Assembly: GCF_003265705.1 (NCBI RefSeq)
Contig: NW_020312894.1
Span: 8,073,436 to 8,137,435 of the forward strand
Origin: Callorhinus ursinus
Lineage: Eukaryota; Chordata; Mammalia; Carnivora; Otariidae
Length of the DNA: 64,000 nucleotides
Reading direction: 5' to 3'
The stretch's first letter is position 1. Every line of letters starts with the position of its first letter. The notes under the pieces are model-generated. The model was not told the DNA's origin. It was given only the letters and a program-made list of their open reading frames with translations, and searched no databases. The position numbers and the translations under genes were made by a program. This document shows, piece by piece, positions 1 to 11,225 of this stretch.

Positions 1-63
1 TCTTCACCCAGATGGCGAGAGTGTGGAAGTCTTCACACCAGATGGGGTGAGTGTGGAAGTCTT
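1..63. repeat. Short tandem repeat at window edge, about 30-bp unit
   Basis: Two consecutive units, roughly 29 and 30 bp, share the pattern TCTTCAC..CCAGATGG followed by GAGTGTGGAAG, and a third unit seems to start at 60. The array is cut by the window edge, so its full length is unknown. No coding meaning is apparent. Confidence 0.7.
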
Positions 64-671
64 TTCATCCAAAGGGGACAGATGGGAAGGGAAAACTGAG
101 AAGAGAGAGTGCAGTGAGAAGCCCAGTGCCTTGAGGATGGGACGTTGGAGCTCCAAGGTGTGAGAAATGGGGCCTAGGTTTGAGTGAGCCGATTCTTGGA
201 GTCCAGGCTGGAGGGACAGGCCTGAAGTGCAGGTGGTGGGTGGGGCAGGGGACCCCAGGGTCTATCAGCATTCATCGTATTGTTGGAGGCAGGGTCCTCA
301 GATGGGGCTTGTGGATCCTCCTGGAGGGAGGGGAACACGGTGGTGGGAAGCCAGCTGTGGCCAGCACAGTGAGTGTGGAAGGTGGTCAGCCATCCCCTCC
401 ACCATGGGGAGCAATGGGACCGGCAACACCACCAACTCCTGTCGTAGGAGGGGCCTGGTCCAAGCAGGGGCCAGCCAGTTGTGGAAGGCTTTAGTTCCAT
501 GGGCTGAGGGCTGTTGGGTACTGGCCTGTAGGCCCAGGAGCTCAGGAGTGAGGCTGAGGTGGGTGCCCCACAGCCAGGGCACCTAGGGCAGGAGAGAAGC
601 TTGTCCATGCCACATGGGTTGCCTACTTCCGGTTTGGGGTCAGCAGAGGTCCTTGGGAAGGACTGGTAAGT
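64..671. other. Unique GC-rich sequence, no supported feature
   Basis: Open frames occur on both strands, but they overlap one another, look low-complexity and resemble no protein family I know. I see no repeat family here with confidence. Confidence 0.5.
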
Positions 672-1075
672 CCAACACTCATTTATTCATTCATTCATTT
701 GATTCTTTTTGTCTTTTCATTCAGGCAGCAGGTATTCATGGAGATGTTCTGTCAAGGACCGTGAAAAGCTGACCAGGGCTCTATGGAGCTCACAGCCTGC
801 AGAGGGAGACAGACAGACAAACAGGATCTTCCCTCCCAGAGTGGTAGGGGCAGCATGGGGGTGGGGAGTGCTGGGAGCTGAGAGAGAAGGCGGAGGGACA
901 TCTGCGTGAGTCTGGTGTGGTCAGAGAGGGCTGCCTGGAGGAAGCCACACCCAGGCTGAGGCCTGAAAGTGTAATGGGAATGAGTGGTGTGAATTGGGTG
1001 GGGAAGAGTGTCTGAGGTAGAGGGAACAGTACAAGCTGGGCCCGGAGGCAAGGATCTCTGGGAGCACTGAGGAGC
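672..1075 (+). repeat. L1M-type 3'-UTR fragment
   Basis: The order of motifs follows the remembered L1M/L1ME 3'-UTR consensus: a CATT-rich start, a segment reading CATGGAGCTCACAG-like with GGAGACAGACA, then a GTCAGAGAGGGCTGCCTG-like segment, then GAGGCCTGAAAG and GGGAACAG. It is diverged, so the subfamily is not assigned. Confidence 0.5.
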
Positions 1076-2842
1076 CAAGCGTAGCATGCTCTGCTTTGAG
1101 GTCCTGGACCTCCTCCCCATCCCAGGTGATGGAATTTGGATCCTTCCCCTCCCGGTCATGGGGGCTGATAATCCCTCTCCTGGTGCTGATGACCTTGGGC
1201 CTGGAGGTGGACCTGTGGCTGTGGGGGGAAAGGGGTAGCTCTGCTGCGGGGCCTGGGGTGTCACGGGCAGGGAACTGATTGGGCGCTGACTCTGGGACTG
1301 AGCCCCGAGTGTGTCCTGGAGGCCACTGTGGCCAGAGCTTCTGCAGCCCCTGGACAGGGCCCGGCCCCACGGAGCCTGGAAAATACACAGCACGTCTAGA
1401 AGAAGCAAGACAGCTGGAAACAGGGTTTGCTGGGATTTACATTTGAGAACCCGAAGATGACAAATGTCCTGCCTCATTCCAGGATGGTGGGGGGAGCGCT
1501 GAGGGAGATGGCCATGCACAGGGCGGGGGGTGGGTGCGGCGCCGGCTGGGGTGGGGTCCTCCAGCCAGGGGCCCAGGGTGCAGATGAAGAACAACGAGGT
1601 TTATTTCCCTCCTGAGCCTGGGCCAGGGCTCCCGGTGATTTAACTCGCCTCCATTCTGCTGGGCACCTCGGCGTAGATGAAAGACCACCATGCATCAGAC
1701 ATTAACAAGCCTCGGGGTCTGGAAGGTGGTGTGGGGGCCATGGGCCCCCCGGGGCTTCCCGGCCTCCTGCCCACGGTTCCTGAGGCCTTGCAGCCTCGCT
1801 GGCCGAAGATCAAACAACACAGACGCGACTCGGCCAGCAGAGCTGTGGGCAGGGGCCTTCTCTGCGCCCCCAGGCCCCCAAACATGAGCCCCGGAGTGCC
1901 AGAAACTGACCACAGATCAATATTCTTCCGCGATAAGCTGCCTCGTGCCAGTGAGGTAAGAATGTTCCAAGGAACGCAGGAAGGAGTGGTTTTCCAGAGA
2001 TGCGCCCTCCTCCGCATCTCTCTGAAGCTTAAGGCCTGCGCGTCCGTCAGGCAGAGGGGAGGAGGCGTGAATGTCTCCTGGACCATCGCCGCATTTAGGG
2101 AGTGGCCAGCAGGAAGAGCGGGGGCTCGAGGATGCCTCTGATCCTGTGGGGGGGCGATGCTGGGTCAGCTCTGACAGTCCTGCTCCCCATCAGCCCTGGG
2201 CCCGCGCCGCTTCCCAGGGAACTGCCACCAATGCGTGGCTGGCCTTCGGGGACACAAGCTCTGATTTGCTTTCTTTGGTGTGGTGCTTGTGAGCACCTCT
2301 CCGTGGGCTTGCTGGCTGCACCAGCCCGAAGATGAAGCGTTTGGGGGTGGGGGGAAGGCTGCATCTGCAGGTGGGGTTCCGGCAGGCAGCGTGCATGCCC
2401 GGAGGGGGCCTGGGGCTGATAAATCCTGGACGGGGTCCATAGCAGAAGACAGGGACTCACTCACCAGGCAGAGATGGGCTGGACGAAGAGACGTCAGCAG
2501 ACCTTGACCCAGGCTCTGCAGTATTTTTATTGAGAACTGTCAGGGGAATCTCCTTCAAAAGGGTGGGGCTGGAGTGGGCGGCATCTGGCAGATTCCACAG
2601 GGCTTTGTGGGCAAGAGGTCAGTGGAGGGAGGTTATGAGGTCTGAGAGGGGCCCCCAGCTCCCCAGTCTGCATCAGGCCGGGGCCGGGAAGTCAGAGGAT
2701 GTCTCGGGGATACCCTGGGGGGCTGGTGCATGCGCAGATCCGGCCCTGCCACGTATCAACGGCGCCGGCGGCCCAGGCAACTTGAGACTGGGTTTTCCTG
2801 TTGCAGGATTTGTGGAAGATTGATGGTGACAGTGAAGCCTGC
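1076..2842. other. Unique GC-rich sequence without a supported gene
   Basis: The longest frames (about 150 codons around 1640-2141 on either strand) are mutually overlapping and unrecognised. On the minus strand a TAA at 1642-1640 is followed within 40 bases by AATAAA at 1605-1600, and another TTTATT (minus AATAAA) lies at 2526-2531. These could be chance or the 3' ends of noncoding transcripts. A GTAAGA donor-like motif is present near 1956 on the plus strand. None of this is enough to call an exon. Confidence 0.4.
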
Positions 2843-2844
2843 TC

Positions 2845-2995
2845 TTGAGTACCTACTGTGTGCCAGGCCCTCTGCGCGTCTCATCTCGTGATCGCCCCAT
2901 CCTGGAGGTGGGCTCCCTCTCAGGTCACGGAGGGCTCTCTTGAGGCCGGGGAAGTTCATGAATTTGCTCCAGCCCAGAAACCAGGACTGGACCAG
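2845..2995 (+). repeat. MIR fragment
   Basis: GAGTACCTACTGTGTGCCAGGC is followed by a degenerate TCTCATCTCGTGATC segment and a CTCAGGTCACGGAG segment, in the MIR order. A small antisense MIR/L2-like tail (CACACAGTAGGTGCTC) follows at about 3040-3085. Confidence 0.55.
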
Positions 2996-3324
2996 GGCTG
3001 GGGTTCTTTCCATGGGACTGCTCAGCACTCACGTGTGTGGCTGTACCCGGCTCAGTGCTTCACACACAGTAGGTGCTCCGGAAACACAGGCACGAACCCT
3101 TCCTCCTTCCCGCCTTGAAGCCTATCTTTCCTCTTTCCTCCCTGCTCTGGTGCACATGCACTTACTGAGGCCTTGTCTGTGTCCCCCTTGGCAGGCTCCT
3201 GACCCCCAGGGTGTGGCCATGTGGTGAGTTCTTGCTAACAGAACGCGAGGGAAGGTAACACCCGTCCTAGCGGCCAGCATCAAAAATTGGTGTGCAGGGA
3301 GGAGGGGAGGGAGTCGTTCAGTGG

Positions 3325-3472
3325 ATGGAGGGTCGGTTGTGCAAGATGAGAAAGTTCTCGAGACGCATTGCACAACAAGGTACATGTAATTAATTCTGCT
3401 GACCTGTACACTTAAACGTGGTTACCATGGTAAATTTCATGCTGTGTATTTTTTTTTTTTACCATAATAAAA
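3325..3472 (+). repeat. L1M 3' end
   Basis: The sequence contains TTGCACAACAAGGTACATG, CTGTACACTTAAACGTGG, GGTAAATTTCATGCTG and a closing ACCATAATAAAAA. These match the terminal part of L1M elements in sense orientation. Confidence 0.75.
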
Positions 3473-3769
3473 ACAAACCCCAAAAGTTGGACGTACCATC
3501 TCTATAGAGAGGGCTCCAAGGGCCGTGGGAGGGTGGGGCCACAGGCCGGACGGAGCCCGGGGCCCTGAGTGAACCTGTGGAAGGCTGCCCGGCCAGGAAC
3601 ATTGACCATAGATGCGACATGAGGCCCCAGGTGTTACTGTGTCAGGCCAGTGAGATTCCAGCTTTTTCTGTGATGGTAGCTAGTGTTGTCTCAACTGATC
3701 AAGGGGGCTTCAGAGATGAAGATAGAAGACCCCCCTTCCCTCTGGGGTCCACAAGGGTCAGAGGGGACA

Positions 3770-4140
3770 GCAAACATGAGAGGCTGTGACCCAAAGTGGA
3801 TGAGTGCCTTTAGGGCCTAGGGAAAGATGTGGGGGAGCCCGAGGAGGTCTCATCAGGACCAGGGAAGGATTCATGGAGGTTGTAGCCATGGCGAGGACAT
3901 TTCAGAGTTGTTAAGGGAGAAGAGAGGCCTCTTGGGGAGGGAGCCCCATCTAGCCTAGCATGAGAGCTGAAGTCCAGGCAGAGTGTCGGAGGCCCTGGGG
4001 GAGCAGTGGGGCCAGGTCCTGCAGGACTGAAGAGTGGGAGCTTGATTTTGGAGGCAATGGGAGCCACAGAAGGTTAGTGAGGGAGCGCATGCCAGATACA
4101 CTGTGCTTGAGGCAAGCATCTCCTGTTGCCATGTGGAGCG
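3770..4140 (+). repeat. Probable L1M 3'-UTR fragment
   Basis: Motifs such as GTAGCCATGGCGAGGACATTT, GGAGCTTGATTTTGGAGGCAATGGGAG.CACAG and GAGCGCATGCCAG follow the middle part of the L1M/L1ME 3'-UTR. Divergence is high and the edges are uncertain. Confidence 0.4.
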
Positions 4141-6245
4141 TGCCCAGAGCAGGAGAGGTGAGATGTGGGAGACTGGAAGGGTGATGGAGGACAGAAGGGA
4201 GAAGCCCAAGAGGATGGACTCCCAGAACCAGGAGGCAGAAGAGGGGCAGTGGGCGGGGGGAAGCAGTGCAGACGGCGTCTTTCCCCTCTTCCAGGCTGTG
4301 TGCTGGAAATGGCGGTGGCCCTTTTCATGAAGATGGGGAGCCCAGGGAAGGAGCAATAGGGTGTTGGAGTAGACAGTGCCAGAGTTTGTCGGTCCCAAAG
4401 TAGATGAATGTCCCTTCCCGTGACTGGAGGCCCCGTCCTGAGAATCGGTGCCCGGGCTCTGCCCTTCCCTTTGGTAGGGCCCTGAGCCTATCACTGCCTG
4501 CGCGCTGGACGCAAGAGCCCCCCATGCCTCCTTGTGGCAACGCCACCCCCCTCCTGCCTCCTGCCCCACAGGTGTCCGGTGGAAGCTTCCTAGAGCTTCT
4601 GATGGTTTGGGGCGGGAGTGGCTGCAGGGTCTGAACAGTATGTCCATGAGGTAAAGAAAGTGATGCGGCAAATGTGCCCTCAGAGAACAGCCACGCTGTG
4701 TGTGTTGCCTTTAAAAAATCTACAGAATTGGCTTTGCTTTTCTGCATTTACAAGAAATCTACCTTGCAAATAAGTTTCAAAAATAACCTCTCTCACAGCT
4801 CTGCATTGTGCTCACCATCTGTGGGGCCGGGGTGAGGATGTGTATGTGCGGCCTATGGGTCCAAGCCCGGGACAGGCTTGGGACATGATGGGAGGGAGGA
4901 GGCACCCCTTGGAGGGTCTCCTGGTCAACGGTGAGAGATGGCGCATCATGGCTTATTGTAGCAGGCGCATAGGCCTGGAGGGACACACGCCCGGGAAGAC
5001 AGACACCTTCAGGGGACGGAGGAGACAGCATGTGCGCCCGGGGTTCCAACAGGGTCACCTGAGCCTCTCACCCGGGACTTCTTGACTTCTCTTCTCATTC
5101 CCCAAGGCCTTGGCTGTGGGGGTAGGAAGTGGGGCCCGTCTGTCCTTCGCAGGGAGCAGAAGAGTCTTGAGGGTCTGCAGCACAGGGAAGGAAACATGCT
5201 GAGCCCCTGGATGCTGAACAAGCAGCTCGGACTCTTGGACCGTCTCAAACAGAGCCCAGCTTCCCCCCCCTCCCAGACCCGCTCCTTCCCCTGTGCCCTC
5301 TGACCGGGGTAACAGTCCCCACCCCACCCTGCTGTGCGTCCTGAAACCTGACGTTGCCCCAGCTCCTCTGGCGTCCCCACGCCCACACCCCACGAGGAGG
5401 CTGACGCCAGCCTGGAAAGGTCCTCTGTTCCATCTGCCCTCCCCGCAGCTGCTCCCTGCTGGGCCATGGACATCGCTGACCTGGTCAGCACGGTCAGTCT
5501 CTCCTTCCTCCACACTGTCCCCAGGGGGCAGTCCTGAAACCCTTCTGCATGCCTGGCCGTCTCCCTGACCCCTTAATATCCATGAGCTGCATTTCAGTGT
5601 TCGGGGGCAGGGAGTCGGGGTCCTCCTGTGCCCACTTGATTCACAAAACTTTGCACCTCTCTGGTCCCCCAGGCCCACGTGCAACTCCATGTATTTTCAT
5701 GAGTTGCTCCTTCTTCTGGGAATGCCTTCACCTGTCCCCCAGCAACAAAGCCTGGTGATGGTTGGGCTAGCGGTCCCAGAGTAGATGGCATGTTTGCAAG
5801 CGAGCGACACACATGGCATGCCATGTGGCAAGGGGGCTGATGGGTGTGTGTGTGTGATGTGTGCACCTTTGCAATTGCAGCCCACTGTGGGCGGCAGCCC
5901 TTGGCAAGTGCACCAGGTCTAAATGCCGTCTGCTGGGCCCACGCCCTGGCTCTGCCCCACGGCAGGACATCTGGTCATATCAGCCATCGTCACCCAGCAT
6001 GAGCCTTCAAGAAACGCATTCATAAGCACAGCACCGCCGACCTGCCAGGCCAGCCAAAGTGGGGAACCTGAGCAATGGTAATTTGCACAGGCTGACCTCA
6101 GATCCGCACGGCGCCAGTCATTTCTTAGTAAGCAGCTGGGCCCGTCTTCTGCACTGTAACGGGGGCTTCAGGGAGAAAGCATCCGTGGAGGCTTTGGCTG
6201 GGGAGCTTTCCCTGCTAGCTCTGTCTTTGCCGGCCACTGTCACTC
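4141..6245. other. Unique sequence, no supported gene
   Basis: Mostly GC-rich, non-repetitive sequence. A short (GT)n run lies at 5844-5856, and an old L2/L1-like stretch with GGGAATGCCTTCACCTG lies near 5718. Open frames on both strands are shadows of each other with no recognisable domain. Confidence 0.4.
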
Positions 6246-6249
6246 CTGA

Positions 6250-6626
6250 GGCACAGAAAAGAACTTAACTGGATGCTTGAGAAGCTTGCAGAGTGGGACT
6301 GGTCCTCTCTCGCTGCTCTTGGAACTTTGCTCCGTTGTGAAGAAACATGGGCCAGCCTTCTGGGTAAAGAGAGACCCGTGGCCCAGTTGCATCTGTCCCT
6401 CTGTGGACAGCCTGCTGTTGGCATCCTAGATCATGCAGCCACAGCCTGCCCACCGGCTGACCACAGACACAGGAGAGAGCCCAGGCGAGATCAATGGAAT
6501 CAGCTCAAACACGAGAACTGCCCAACTGACCCACAGACTCATGCGCTAAATAAATACATGCTGTTTTCACCACTAAATTTTAGGGTGGTTTGTTATGCAG
6601 CAAAAGCTAACTGATATAACACATTA
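6250..6626 (+). repeat. ERVL/MaLR-class LTR, 3' part
   Basis: The last 170 bases match the common LTR terminus: AACTGCCCAACTGACCCACA, then an AATAAATA signal, then GGTGGTTTGTTATGCAGC and GCTAACTGATA. The 5' half is less certain. It is a solo LTR relic without internal retroviral sequence. Confidence 0.6.
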
Positions 6627-6631
6627 TTTTT

Positions 6632-6678
6632 TGGTTACTATTGCTGTATAACAAACTTAACTTAAACCCCCAAACTTA
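6632..6678 (-). repeat. MLT1-like LTR end, antisense, interrupted by SINECs
   Basis: GGTTACTATTGCTGTATAAC resembles the reverse complement of an MLT1-type 3' terminus. Its continuation appears beyond the two SINECs, at about 7109-7490. Confidence 0.5.
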
Positions 6679-6881
6679 GAGGCACCTGGGTGGCTCAGTC
6701 ATCAAGCGTCTGCCTTCGGCTCAGGTCATGATCCCAGGGTCCTGGGATCGAGCCCCGCATCAGGCTCCCTGCTCAGCAGGAAGCCTTCTTCTCCCTCTCC
6801 CACTCCCCCTGCTTGTGTTCCCTCTCTTGTCGTGTCTCTCTCTGTCAAATAAATAAATAAAATCTTAAAAAAAAAAACAAA
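6679..6881 (+). mobile_element. SINEC (CAN-SINE), full length
   Basis: The tRNA-Lys-derived head begins GGCACCTGGGTGGCTCAG and contains the B-box region around GGGATCGAGCCCC. A CT-rich segment, an AAATAAATAAATAAAATCTT block and an A-rich tail follow. It is a non-autonomous, Pol III-type retroposon specific to carnivores, sitting head-on against the next SINEC. Confidence 0.95.
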
Positions 6882-6911
6882 CCCAAATGTAATTGTTAAA
6901 ACAATCATTTT

Positions 6912-7094
6912 TAAAAAAGATTTTATTTATTATAAAATAAATAATAGAGTGAGAGAGAGTGAGAGAGAGATCACTAGCAGGGGGGAAGTAGAGGGAGAAG
7001 CAGGGAGTCCGATGTGGGACTTGATCCCAGGACCCTGGGATCATGACCTGAGCTGAACGCAGATGCTTAACTGACTGAGCCACCCAGGTGTCCC
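6912..7094 (-). mobile_element. SINEC, antisense, with target-site duplication
   Basis: The T-rich AAGATTTTATTTATT start and the GAGCCACCCAGGTGTCCC end mark an antisense SINEC. Imperfect duplications AAAACAATCATTTT (6898-6911) and AAAACAGTAATTTT (7095-7108) flank it, showing L1-type insertion. Confidence 0.95.
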
Positions 7095-7108
7095 AAAACA
7101 GTAATTTT

Positions 7109-7490
7109 ATTGTGTTCATGGATACGTGTCAGAGATTTGAACAGGGCATAGCAAGAATGACATATCTTGGCTCCATGCTGTCTGGAGCCCCAGCTGGGAT
7201 GACTCAAGGGCTGATGACCTGGGGTATTGATGGCTGGGGGCTGGAATAATCTGGAGGTGTCTTTGCTCACTTCCGGTAGTTGAGATTGTTAGCTGGTGTC
7301 TCAGCAGGACCTGTCTGCGGGAGCAGCTCCATGTGGCTTCTCCCTGTGGCCTGAGTTTCTGAACAGCCTGATGGCTTCCAGGTAGCGGGACTCTAATAGC
7401 GGCCCAGAGCTCCAAGGGCAAGTCTACCAGCTAATAAGGGGGAGGCCCATTGCCATTTATGACCTTGTCTTGAAAGTCACATGGCATCAT
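7109..7490 (-). repeat. MLT1-like LTR body, antisense (continuation)
   Basis: The order CCTGGGGTATTGATGGCTGGGG, CATGTGGCTTCTCCCTGTGGCCTG, CAGCCTGATGGCTTCCAGG resembles the antisense body of MaLR LTRs. It appears to be the second half of the LTR split by the SINEC pair. Confidence 0.45.
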
Positions 7491-7639
7491 CTCTGCTGCC
7501 TTCTGTTGGACACAGGCCAGCCATCAGCTCTCTGCTCCCTGCCAGATGCAGGGGAAGGGAGTTAGTCTCCTCCTTGATGGGGAGTGGCAAGGTTCTAGAT
7601 GGGCACTTCGGGTGGGAAATACATTGCGGTCACTTTCAG

Positions 7640-7795
7640 AAGATACAGTCTTCCACCCATTATCTCACCCAATTCCTGCCATAACTCAGTGAGACAGGCA
7701 CCACTTTTATCCTCACTTTTCAGATGAGGAATGGAGCCTCAGAGGGTGGGTAGTGCACGCAGGACACAACTCCTGTGATGGTTGGAGCCCAGTCT
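7640..7795 (+). repeat. MIR
   Basis: CATTATCTCACCCAATTCCTG.CATAACTC, a TTATCCTCACTTTTCAGATGAGG core and GGAGCCCAGTCTAAC follow the MIR core and 3' part. Confidence 0.75.
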
Positions 7796-8311
7796 AACCT
7801 TCACCCTTTCCTGGGCTGCCTGGTGGTCCTTTGGATCTAGTATCTTCGTGTCCCTTTTCCCTCCATGCTTTGTTTCCACCTTAGTGGGACACCTTCTGAT
7901 AAGCAGCTGCACTTCTCAGCATCTCTCTCGACTGCGTTGGGGTTCCCCACCGGTTCCCCAGTCCCAACCCCAGAGCCAGGTGTGTGGTTGTGGGGGAGGG
8001 GGAGAGGGACTCCAATACACATGTTCGACTGATCACCACCCTCTCTCCTTCTGCAAGACAGGTAACAGTTTGAAGGTCCCTAGGAGGCAATTTGAATTTA
8101 AATCCTAAGAGGGTGGAAAGAGGGGTTATGTCTCTGGACTTCAGAAGATTTATTTTTTGTGCTACAAAAATTACTACTACTGAGTATGTACAGTCCTGTT
8201 TCCTCCCTGACCCTCCTACCAGCCCATGCAAAACCCCAGCTTTGCCCACTGACATTCTCCTCCCTTCTAGGGGAAGATGAGAGGACCCATATGGATAGCA
8301 GTGCCCTATGA

Positions 8312-9385
8312 GGTTTTTTCTAACATTTATTGATGTATAAAATACATTCATGATACGTGTTGATGGACAAAATGTCCATTAACAGGAGAATGGAATAGGA
8401 TAGTCAGGTAAAATGCACGATTTTCTATTAAATTTGAACCCCTGCAAAACAACAAGCTCTGTTTCTATAAGCATGTCTCATGCTTATAAAAGGACACCTA
8501 TTTTAAGTGTACGGTTTGATGGATTTTCACACAGGAACTTGTCTGTGCAACCAGCACCCGTATCAGGAAACAGAACATTCCAGGCTCCCAAAATATCCCT
8601 GGTGTCCCCATCCAGGAACAACCCACCCCCCCTTAGCTATCTTGTATCCTGACCTCTATGTACAGTGTAGATGAGCTTGGGCTTGTGTTGTCATACAGAT
8701 GGAACCACTCCGTCTGTATTCGCCTGTCTGTCTTCTTTCATGCATCATCGCATCTGAGAGACCCATCCATGTTACGTATGGTAGTAGTTCATTCTGGGTA
8801 ATAATTACTGTGTGAGACACGCTTGTCCTGAAAAATTTTCTGTTATTTATCTGAAATTCAATTGAACTGGGTGTCCTGTATTTTATCTGGCAACCCTATT
8901 CCAGTCTTCTGTTTGGGTCTCTTGTGAACAAAGCTGCTGTGAATATTCTAATACATGTCTTTTGGTGAACATATGGACTCATTTCCTTTGGGTATTTACC
9001 TAGAAGTGGAATTTCTGGGTCATAAGGAATGCATATGTTCAGCTTAGTATATCCTGCCAAAAGCTGTTCCAAATGGTACCATTTTACACTCTAACAGCAG
9101 TGTGTGAAAGTTCCAGTTGCTCTGTATCCTCACCAATACTTGGCATTTTCTGCTATTTCTTTGCAGTCACTCTAGGGAGAGTGTTCTGTTTTAATTTCAT
9201 TGTGGCTTTAATTGACATATCCCGGAGGATCTCAAAGCCGGGCACCTTCTCACATGCCTAGTGCCCATTTGGGCCTCCCCCTTTATGAATTGCCTGTTCT
9301 AACATGTTGCCCTATTCTATTGGGATGCCTGCCTTTTTCTTTTTGCTCTGTAGGTGTTTCTTATATAGTTGGCATACAAGTTGTT
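8312..9385 (-). repeat. L1M block, antisense (ORF2 3' part and 3' UTR)
   Basis: From left to right it holds the antisense 3'-UTR, then CTCTTGTGAACAAAGCTGCTGTGAATATT, CATTTCCTTTGGGTATTTACC.AGAAGTGGAATTTCTGGGTCAT and CACTCTAACAGCAGTGTG, the classic antisense C-terminal ORF2 order of old L1s. There is no intact frame. Confidence 0.85.
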
Positions 9386-9879
9386 TTTCAGACATATGTC
9401 AACTGTCTTTTCCTGGGGAATTTTGGGGAACAGTTGAGAGAGGATTTCCGGCTAGCTGTGGGTCGTGTGGTTGACTTGGAAGAATCAAGTGGGAAGAGGG
9501 GTTTAACAAGACTTGCCATGGATTGTGGCTCTCCTCCAATGGTCTTGGGAGGGCACAAGTGAAGACCAGACTATGTTTCTTTGAATGTCTCACTCATTCT
9601 GAGACTGGGCCACATGGGGCCCAGAGTAATATTCAGATCCTGACATGAAGGCACAGATAGATTTCCGTGGTATTGAGTTTATAGTGTGTCTTGGGAAATT
9701 TAACCTAGGATGGTTGGAAACCCTTCCAAGAAATTCATATATGTCCCAGCAAAATCTCTGCTGCCTATTTCCACATCCTGAGGGGAGAGGTCATCCCTAA
9801 GAGAATGGAGATCCTTATTTTTCAGAGAGGGAGAGACTCCCCTCCAGAACACACACTTGATAAGAATAGAATGTGTAGT
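9386..9879. other. No recognised feature
   Basis: Non-repetitive sequence. No gene or confident repeat is visible. Confidence 0.4.
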
Positions 9880-10345
9880 GTTTGAACACTAGTGGCATCT
9901 AAAAGGTACACTTAATTCATAAATCAAGGCTGCACAGCAGATGATATTTATGGCAATTCTTGCTACAGGAAATATTAAAATTTGTATGAATAGTAAATGC
10001 TGTAACACAAAATGCTATAGTCACTGGTCATAATTGATGACTTCCTCTTGAATGTATTGAATAAATTAATTTCATCGCTATAGAGATGACATTAATATGC
10101 TTTTATAATTAATTTAGTTCTGAGAGCTGTTGTGGGTGCCAAGATTTCATTGGAGGGAGAAAATGGCCCGAGGAAAAAGGTGACACATGAAGAATAATAT
10201 TGAAATCAAATAAAGAATAACACTCTAATAAGAAACAGCAGGCTCGGCGAGGCCCTGTCATAAACGAGAATATACCAGGGCATTGTCGGGAGGCGGATAT
10301 TAAGGTCAGCATCGTGCGAGTGTTTCCAGCGTTGCTGTATTTTCA
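9880..10345. other. AT-rich repeat-free block, candidate conserved noncoding element
   Basis: The block is AT-rich but high-complexity, free of recognisable repeats, and carries several homeodomain-like cores (ATTAAT, TTAATTTAG, TAATTA). This composition is typical of conserved enhancers, but conservation cannot be judged from one genome. Confidence 0.25.
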
Positions 10346-10554
10346 TTGGGATTTCTCACATCCTGAGTCAGGGGTTTAAGACTAGCTTATGTGGAAAGCC
10401 TCCTTCTTCCAGTGGGTATCATGGATCGAGCTTGAGACTGGAGCCTCCTGCCCACAAACCTGGTCTCAGAAGGAGGATTCTGAGGCCCTCCAGGAAGGGG
10501 CATCAAATGGTCAAGGAAGCTGATTTCTTTACAACCAAACAACCAAAAAATAAC

Positions 10555-10640
10555 ATTTAGGAGCCATTTTTCTCAGGCACTCTGCTGAATTCTTTACATT
10601 CATTGTGTCAACAGGATTGTTCCTTTCCTCTTTTAAAGAA
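10555..10640 (+). repeat. MIR fragment
   Basis: AACATTTAGGAGCC..TTTTCTCAGGCACTCTGCTGAATTCTTTACATTCATTGTGTC follows the 5' half of MIR. The sequence from here to 11225 has nothing else I can support. Confidence 0.45.
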
Positions 10641-11225
10641 TAACCTTTAACTTATTACAAAGTAATGCATGGTTTTTTTGGATATTCCTTAGAAAACACA
10701 GTTCAACAAATTCAGCCATGTTTTTACTCCTGGAGGCTTCCATTCCTAGTGCTCAGTCTGGGGGGGCTTTGGAAGCTGCAGCCTCTAGCCTGGTGGATGG
10801 TATGCCATGGACAATTTTTCTGAAAGTTTCCCTTTTCCTTGCAAGGACCCCCAAAAGGTGGGGGAGGTGTTTTGCTTGGAGAGAATCTTTTATACTTCCC
10901 CCTTACCTTAGAGCTTGAGTAAAGTATAGGACTTAGGAATGGCCCGATTTAAAAAGTCATATTTCATGAAAAATCCCCTAAAGCGTGGTCAGTTCAGATG
11001 CAATTGTGGGAAAGAGAAATGATCTTTCTCTAACTCGGAGCAGCATGAATTTAGGCCTCTGCATGCACACAGCAAATGCTCAGGAGCTGATGTCGAACCA
11101 CTGGAAAGATTAATTGGAAAAAAGGATCCCCAAATGCAGTTTCCTCTGATTTACGTTTCATCAATGCTGTCAACCCTGACAGCACCAGCCACATGCCAGG
11201 CCCTGGGAGGAAGCTGGTGGGGATG

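Noticed and set aside
752..1594. 280-codon minus-strand open frame
   Set aside because: It overlaps an L1M 3'-UTR fragment, is rich in Pro/Ser as expected of antisense GC-rich DNA, and has no domain I recognise.
1677..2141. Collagen-like GPPGLPG peptide in a 154-codon frame
   Set aside because: Only one short Gly-X-Y run, no repeat continuation, and equally long frames occur on the opposite strand; GC-rich composition explains it.
6679..6750. tRNA-like sequence with A and B box
   Set aside because: It is the tRNA-Lys-derived head of a SINEC, present in many copies here, and not a functional tRNA gene.
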